Below, piece after piece: positions 57,478 through 64,000 of a stretch of 64,000 nt of DNA. The notes beneath the pieces are model-generated. The model saw nothing but the letters and a program-made list of their open reading frames with translations, was not told the origin of the DNA and made no database searches. The stretch comes from Tolypocladium sp. Sup5 PDA-1. Taxonomy: Eukaryota > Ascomycota > Sordariomycetes > Hypocreales > Ophiocordycipitaceae. The stretch covers positions 186,001 through 250,000 of the forward strand of contig JPHH03000024.1 in the NCBI GenBank assembly GCA_000750105.3, given 5' to 3'. The position numbers were made by a program, and so were the translations under genes. The stretch's first letter is position 1; each line of letters begins with the position of its first letter.

Positions 57478-59690
57478 TTAGCGCATGTCGACAGAAATAG
57501 CCCAGAGTTGCCCTAGAGCATGACCTGCCGCCCTGATGCCGCTGAGAGATCGGAGACAAGTGGTAGGGGATGAAGAGGCGTCTGTCGACAGAGCGTTACG
57601 TGCCGCTACTTTTCCTTCGCCTACTCTCTCTTCCACAACCGTAGGCTGCGCTGCTCTCCCTGCGCCGCCAGTCGAGTGAGACATGCTCAACCTGGAAATT
57701 TCCACTTTGGTGTATGCGCCGAGATGCGCCAAGATGCGCCGCGGAAACAAGAACGCCGAGACGACAAGTATCACAGGGGGCTCTACGCGGAATGGCGATT
57801 TAGCCACATTCTAGGCCCCCGGGTTTCCTATGGCCGACACGCGACTTCGTGTACCCTCGGACCGCGTGCAACGTGGCTGAGCAGCATGTGCGGCCGCGGA
57901 GCCGGACGAGCAAGCTGAACGACGACTGGCCCCATAAGGAGGTCGGTGTCCGTCAGGGGTTCATCGTACTTCCTGTTGACGAGGCAAAGGCGCAGATACG
58001 GAGCAGCCAGGCGGTTAACGTAGAGGCCCATGCCAGGCAGGGGTCAATTGGGCCGTCCTTATATGCCAGTGCTTGTCAGTGAAAAGAGGAGACAAGATGT
58101 GATACGTATCCGTTCAGCGAATGGTGCATGAGAGCACTGGCGAGGCTGCATGGCTGCCCTGCAGGGGGGCAGGTGTGAGGCGGAGGGGCCTGCGGGTTGA
58201 GCCTGAGACAGGTCATTTGCGACTCCGTTTGCCAGTGAGGAACGTCAGCCGATGGGCCGTCTCTCGCAAGGCGTCTATGCTGCATTCACTCTCCTGCAGC
58301 TCGTTCGAGCAGCACCCGGAACCGTTGACAACGGCAAGGGCCCATGTCAGACCAGGGTCGGGTGTCTACTTGGGCCGACTTTGCATCTACGTACTCGTAC
58401 TCAAAAGCGGTTGGATTCGGAACGCCAAGCTCTTGACGCCCGACTTGCGAGTACAGCTGTTATTAGCCCCAGCCGGGTTCTCGCCATGTCCGTCCGTGGC
58501 CAGCACAAAGCAACGGAATTCGCAACGAGTTAAGACGCGTGTGGTCTTGCACTACAGGGGCGATCGGCTTAGCATATGCACATCGGCAGCGAGGCTGCCT
58601 CCGTAGGCGAGCCACGCCTGCGGACGCTTGCATGAAGAGCTTTTAGCCATACGCCGTAGTTAGAGTCAGTGGTGTGATGTGCCATCCCGATCAAGGCCCA
58701 TGTACGTCATGAAAGACGAACGTTGACAGAGGAACCAATAAGTAATGCTTTGTTGCTTGGGTTATAGTCTATCTTAACCCCGCTCACGAGGCCGAAGATG
58801 ACCTTTGCCGATGTAGGACAGTCACTAAGGGAAGGAACCAACGAGGAGTCTTTCGTTGGTTGTGCTCACAGTATATGCCAGCTTCAGTCATTACGTCAAG
58901 TATGGTCTGCGTTGGCAAAGGGTCGACATACTTTACACTCCTTCACGACGATTGGCGCACTACCCTATTCGGCAATCCCGATGGCCCGATATCACATCGC
59001 CGTAGGACATTATGCACCGTGACATATACTCGTAGAGAGTGATGCTGAACGTGGATATGACGACCCGCAGCAGCCCGGCGTCGACACGTCGGACACGAAG
59101 GTCCCCGTCTGCGACCGGTTGCAAATGTGGACGAATCTGCAATGTCTATCACGTCCGCCGTGCACGATGATTGATTCGGCAACCGACGCCTCGCCTACCT
59201 CGCGCTGCTGCGCCCCATGTGACCAACGTTGAATGGAAGGACGAAGAATAAGGGACAAAGAAACTAACGCATGTCATGCCATTAGATGTGGGGTGTCTGC
59301 CAATCGAACATCGAGCTGATCCGTCAGCCAGCTTGCGAGAGAGTCCACGCGGCGAGGAAATAGTTGTCTCTGAATGCGATTGACCTTTTCACTTTGGACA
59401 ACCTCTAGCAACCATTGTTGGTCCTAGCGACCTTACTTCCTCACCGCTCCCGATCCTGGTCCCCAGCTGAGACATGCTGACATTGTGGCGTTGTCGTCAC
59501 GTGCCAACTTCTCAATTTCGCGAGTTGAGTTGCGAGTTTGCGAGTTGCGGGGATGGCATATAAACCGCGGTCCGTGCCATGCTTCCTGCCTTTCAAATCA
59601 AGCCCTTCGCACATCTACCTACAATTCTTGGGAAGTTGACTGTAAATAATTCGACACAGGGTAGACTGGGCACGCTTTCGCTCAGGGCCG
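57478..59690. other. intergenic, no supported gene
   Basis: Several frames are open on both strands over 57676-58606 and around 58800-59260, but none has a motif I recognise. The last 150 bp hold the probable promoter of the F-box gene. Confidence 0.4.
59517..59566 (+). promoter_or_regulatory. TATA-like element and GAGTT repeats upstream of the F-box gene
   Basis: CATATAAA at 59557-59564 lies about 135 bp before the ATG and has the form of a TATA box. Directly upstream a short GCGAGTT(T/G) unit is repeated three to four times at 59518-59549. Position and form are the only evidence. Confidence 0.4.
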
Positions 59691-59695
59691 CAGCG

Positions 59696-61846
59696 ATGCC
59701 AGAGAGCGCGCAGGCAACCACGGAGGGCGGGGAGCCGAGGGACTGGATACCCAATACCGGGACACTCGTATGTACACTCAACCAGGTCAGCACCCTACCC
59801 TTTCAACTCTGCACCTAGCACGCCGACTGACCCAAACAGCCGGCAAACACGGTAAACGCCATGCTGCCAAGCAACGACGAAAGGGGCCTTCTATCTTTGC
59901 CTGACGAGCTTATGTTACGCATCGCGGGATTCTTGCTGCCATCTCCAACCGAGAGTTCGCTGTATGAGTTGCCTATGGATTCAGAAGATCCGGCTCTCGC
60001 CCAGGGAGGTGAATGGCCTTCGAGGAGGAAGGCGCTCTGGTCTCTGACGCAAACTTGCCGACGAGTCCTACCAATTGCCACACATCAATTGTATCGCTCA
60101 ATATACCTCTGGGATGGCGTTTCTGCCATAGGTTTGCTCCACACCCTTCGCGATACGCCCGGGTTGTGGAACGAGATCCGCGGTCTCACGATTATGGGGG
60201 ACATCCGCGAGTGGGTATGCTGGAAGGCTTTTCATGACAGAAACTGGGATTCAACCTTCAAAGAAGCAGCCTTTGGAAATATTCTCGCTCCGGGGCTTAC
60301 CATCGATGCCAAGGGAGATGCAATCCCGAACATGGCCACGTCCATTGTGGCCCTTCTCTGTCGAGCTCCACAGCTACACGCCATCTGCCTGAATACCTCC
60401 GTACTGGGTTTCGACACCTACGACATGATGAAAGACATGTTGTCACAAAATGAAATGCCGGTGCTGTCGACCTTGGCGATCGTGACCAGCGATATCGTTG
60501 GCAGCCGGTGGATACATTCATTACCTCGCTTTTCCAAGGATGGCATTCGACGTCTCAAGTTGGTGCGGCCGAAGCTCTCCTTTCATGGTGACGCCGACGA
60601 GGAGTTTGACAAGGAGTACCACAACGAGTACCACGAGGAGAATGAGGAGGAGGGGAACGTCTACGGCGAAGATAGACGCTTCCACTTGAATAATTTGGCA
60701 TTGCATAACCTCGAAGCTCTCCAAGTGTCATACAACACGACTTCCGGTGACAATTGGGAGCGCTTCTTGAGCGTATGCCCGCAGCTCGAAGAACTGGATA
60801 TTCACTGCGGCAATATACGGAACGGCAAGAGCGCTCTCAACAGGAAAATGCATTTCAACGGTGGACTCCTCAAGACTGCCGAAACTCTCCGGCGGCTACG
60901 ATTTGGCACCCAGTATATCACTCAATTTGTTTACGACCTCGGGCCCGACCAGGTTCTCTCCTGTTTACCAGAGCTGGGCAAGCTAACTCATCTTCATATC
61001 TCGACTGTTCTGCTGTTCAGTGGTCCCCAAAACATGGCACAGAAAGAGGTTCGGCAGGTGTTTCCTCCATCGCTACGGTCACTCACACTGGATGAAGTCT
61101 GGCATCGCAAATGCATTGAGAAGTTGGACTCGAACCATGATGAGAGAGACTGGTATGGTGTTGTAATGGCCACCTTCCTCAGGAACGTGCTTGACGATGA
61201 GAAAGCGCTGCCAAAGATCGAAGTGATGGTGTTTCGGGAGCAACGACCATACTGGCGAAGTGAACTCGCAGCTCAGGAAGTGGGGCTAATAGAGAACGGG
61301 GGAGCCGCGCTTACTTCTTTTCGCTTCCGTGGCATCAAACGGGGGCCAGTCGTCGCTCGCAAGGCGCCTGAAACGATCTCCGTGTCCTTCTGCCATAGCC
61401 CGACTCGTCCCCACGATTCTCACCCTTCGATTGCGCAGGCTTTAACATACAACGATGCGAGGAACAGATGCTTGGAACTTGAACAAGACGGTGATAAGGC
61501 ATTTGAGGCCCGGGAAGAGAAGCGTGCCATTCTGAAGTACACTGCGGCCCTAGAGACTGGCCCATGCGGCGGGCGGTCGACAGCAACACTGCTACAGAAA
61601 CGCGCGCTGTGCTACATTAAACTGCAGCATTACGATGGAGCCTATGTTGATGCGCATTCATCCGTATACATGGAGCCTAGCAATACCGGATTTCGAGAGA
61701 CGTGGTATGACGCCATACGATACGTCGGAATTACAACGGCCGTCACGAATGACTTAGCAAGTTTCACGCAAGTTCACGGAGATGAGGCTATTATCGGGGA
61801 GATTCTGGAAGTCATATCGGAGCTACAGAGCCGAAGGGAGCATTAA
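59696..61846 (+). CDS. F-box protein with leucine-rich middle and TPR-like C-terminus
   Basis: Exon 1 (59696-59767) and exon 2 (59840-61846) joined by a 72-nt GTATGT...AACAG intron give 692 residues. An F-box lies at about residues 40-90: LLSLPDELMLRIAGFLL, then LWSLTQTCRRVLPIATHQLY. The middle (200-480) has scattered LRR-like segments such as LALHNLEALQVS and CPQLEELDIH, with an acidic EEFDKEYHNEYHEE stretch. The C-terminal 100 residues resemble a TPR pair (GDKAFEAREEKRAILKYTAAL and QKRALCYIKLQHYDGAYVDA). F-box proteins link substrates to SCF ubiquitin ligases through Skp1; the LRR-like region would choose the substrate. The TPR part is unusual for this architecture. The open frame is intact and the first exon agrees in phase. 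Confidence 0.8.
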
Positions 61847-63499
61847 CGTAGTATTAGGTTTGGGAGAGAATGGGATCAGTAAATTTATCGAGTGTTCCCC
61901 TTCCATTTGTGACAGAGTCACAAAAAGGAACCCTCGGAGTTACTGACTAAAGCTGCTCCAGCAAAATACTGATGTTCAATCTTGGCCAACGGTTTCCTAA
62001 CTGCGGTGCGTATCAAGGTGCTTCAGATTCTGACGAATTGCGCGTTGCTATTCTTATCATGGTATCATCAACCCACGCTGACGACTTTTAACAGGACGAC
62101 GAGCTAGAATAGAGTATCGAATGATGATAGATCCGTACGCAATACGCCCGGAGTTCTGGCGTCTCGCCGCAAGACTCTGGCGAACCCGGCTTAGGAGGAG
62201 CCGGTTATGAGCGTAACGGCGAGGGACTACGTGCTTCTCAGGCTGCGTGCTTGGTGTCGCGGCGGAGAGCGCCAGCCAACCCGCGGCCCAGGCGACACCG
62301 ACCGTGTTGCGGTGCATTGCAAGGGCGGCTAGGGCTTGCAGGACACGGCAACTGGACCCTGTCGTCGTTTCGCGGAATGCTGTTGGCCTGCTCAAAAATC
62401 GAGGGCTTGAGTGGCCAGCGCACGCACTGTCGTCGAGCGGCACCGTCAATAGAGCACATCTTCGGCCTCAAAAAGACATATGCACGCTGGAGTGGACGAT
62501 GAAAGCAATCTCACGTCGGGTTAATTTTCATATGCGAACGAGACCTCCCAACCGTCCACGAGACTCCCATGCCAGCGCTTCACCAGCCAAGACGAACATA
62601 CCGGGCAGGCAACGGCCCTTGCTGAGGCGTGCCATTAGATCCCGGGTCTTTGATAAGCCAAGTATCCTACCGGCTCGTGCTGCAGCGGGCTGCCTCAGTT
62701 TACACGGGACGCAACGCTTCCTTCAAGCCAATGCCCAAGCCGACCTGATGCTTCATGGCCAATAGGTCCACTCGATCCTTGTCGCAAGCACGCTCGATAG
62801 TGCTTGGAGCGGTTTCTGGAGCTGTTCTGGCTCTCCGTACATCGCAGTCGTCGGATCTGTAACCTTGCGGTCTTCATCGCGACCAGGGCCGGAACTCAGC
62901 GGTGCTGAGAGACAGAAAGGCTCCCGTAGGTTTAGTTCCCGGCAAACCAATCGAGAAAGCCTGTCCCAGGTGGGAGCGTGCACTGTCATAGGACGGGCTT
63001 GGCGCAAAATGGCGACGTGCAAGAGCCATACATTGGCCAAGGTTCGAAAATGACGAGGCTCGACTTTTATCGATATTGCAATAATGACCACTGCATTCGT
63101 AGAGACGTCTCGGCCAATGAATTCTCCACAAGCCATTGCGATCTTCCTTCATCAAGTCCATCCATCGCTTGTCGTAGAGGCTTGAAAAGTCGAAGACGTA
63201 GGCATCAACAGCACCAGATGCCTCGATCACCACGGAAACCGAGGTTTCAGTTCACTCTCGACCGGATTATGGGTGTACCCTTGTGGCTGACCGCCAGCGC
63301 AGCACTTCTTCACCTTCTTCATCGACTAAGGTGTCGGTGGACCGGTGGGAGGGGCGACTACGGTCACTTCGTCATAATCTGTTATCCTCTGCCGTTTCGC
63401 TCCAGGGAGCTCCTCCTCGCCGCCTGTTCCCACAAGAGTCAATGAAGAGCAGCGTCCACAAAACCGGTATACGCCGTACCTGTGTCCACCTCGGAAGAA
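61847..63499. other. intergenic, no supported gene
   Basis: The frames at 62057-63233 overlap antisense and show no motif I recognise. A short piece near 62450 (IEHIFGLKK) vaguely recalls the end of a transposase but is too short to call. Confidence 0.4.
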
Positions 63500-64000
63500 G
63501 AGACTGCGATCTGTGTTTGAATGGCATTCTTGCCTTGGTGGCATTGCGTACAGCAAAGCTTGGGTTCTGTGGGCCGGCGGCAGATTCGGTGGAAAGCGGA
63601 GGAGCGGGAGGTGGAGGGTGGGGGCTGAAAAGGGTGAGATTTAAAAGGTCCGTGGCCGACGTCTCCGTGGCAGCCTTATGATTTGGCAAATTAGGGCAAG
63701 CAGGCAGTGACGCGTCACGGCTTCCGTCACGACGGGAGGTCACCCTCCTGGAGCCCCGGCTCGCGTCATGTTCAAGTACAAGCCGCGGCACGGGTGAAGA
63801 CGAGGACTCTTGAGCTGGCTCGGGCATCACCAAGTACCCCCATCACGAGTAGATCCGTGCAGGGGCGTACCGCACGGAGAAGTTGTTGGCTGGAAGCAAG
63901 CCTTGGAGGCACTGTTTGCTTGTCCTGTCCGCACCGCACAGACGTCTGTCGCCCTTGTAGCTCCGCTACGGCGTCCTGTTGTGCTAGAGGCAGCTCGCCG
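63500..64000 (+). repeat. dispersed repeat family, copy running off the window
   Basis: From about 63660 this matches the second half of the 26770-27340 copy: GGCAGCCTT, GCAGGCAGTGACGCGTCA, GACGGGAGG, TTCAAGTACAAGCCGCGGCA, then TACCGCACGGAGA and CTTGGAGGC. The similarity upstream (63530-63600, around TTGCGTACAGCAAAGCTTGG) is weaker. C-to-T differences between the copies suggest repeat-induced mutation or age. Confidence 0.7.

Noticed and set aside
62440..62505. Short IEHIFGLKK stretch resembling the end of a transposase
   Set aside because: Nine residues without any supporting domain are not enough.

Overview
The window looks like nuclear DNA of a filamentous ascomycete (Pezizomycotina). Short introns of about 48-107 nt with GTRAGT-like donors and YAG acceptors split many genes. 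The recognisable families are fungal ones: a DUF1774 membrane protein, an Msb2-like mucin, a DUF7924-type protein, FunK1-type kinase remains, a fragment resembling the C-terminus of SET9, subgroup C chitinase remains and a Tad1-like LINE. No species can be named. There is no tRNA, rRNA or CRISPR array that I can see. All family names come from recalled motifs, not from a search.

The layout is gene-poor and patchy, typical of an accessory or repeat-rich compartment. From 1 to 10 kb there is one intact four-exon DUF1774 gene, a possible small secreted protein and a large single-exon mucin with a C-terminal membrane anchor. From 10.8 to 20.3 kb lies a graveyard: a SET9-like fragment, a 5'-truncated FunK1 kinase, a decayed GC-rich reading frame, a PIF1-type (Helitron-like) helicase fragment, then an apparently intact DUF7924 gene with a PD-(D/E)XK-like motif set, and a 5'-truncated LINE with its tail. 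From 20.6 to 30 kb there is a TPR fragment, two fungal C2H2 zinc-finger genes that each carry one apparent frameshift, and between them an intact gene joining a DnaJ J-domain to about 17 C2H2-like fingers, with a 36-bp minisatellite directly upstream.

From 35 to 41.5 kb are two intact co-directional genes: a divergent Hsp70 with a 230-residue N-terminal extension, and a two-exon protein with an Ulp1-like core between helical flanks. From 43 to 50.4 kb are a truncated Ty3/Gypsy element, several broken unrecognised genes and a frameshifted chitinase remnant. From 50.5 to 57.3 kb are a second divergent Hsp70-like ATPase, a ParB/sulfiredoxin-like gene that ends exactly where a PIF/Harbinger transposase remnant begins, and a kinase with non-canonical loops. 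From 59.7 to 61.8 kb there is an F-box gene. A dispersed non-coding repeat family occurs near 22.7, 26.8-27.3, 38.4 and 63.5-64.0 kb.

The most interesting aspect is that a J-domain/zinc-finger protein and two non-canonical Hsp70-like ATPases lie within 30 kb. J-domains normally stimulate Hsp70 ATPases, so these could form a dedicated chaperone set; this is inference only. Many frame breaks fall in or near homopolymers, so some of the pseudogenes may reflect assembly error.
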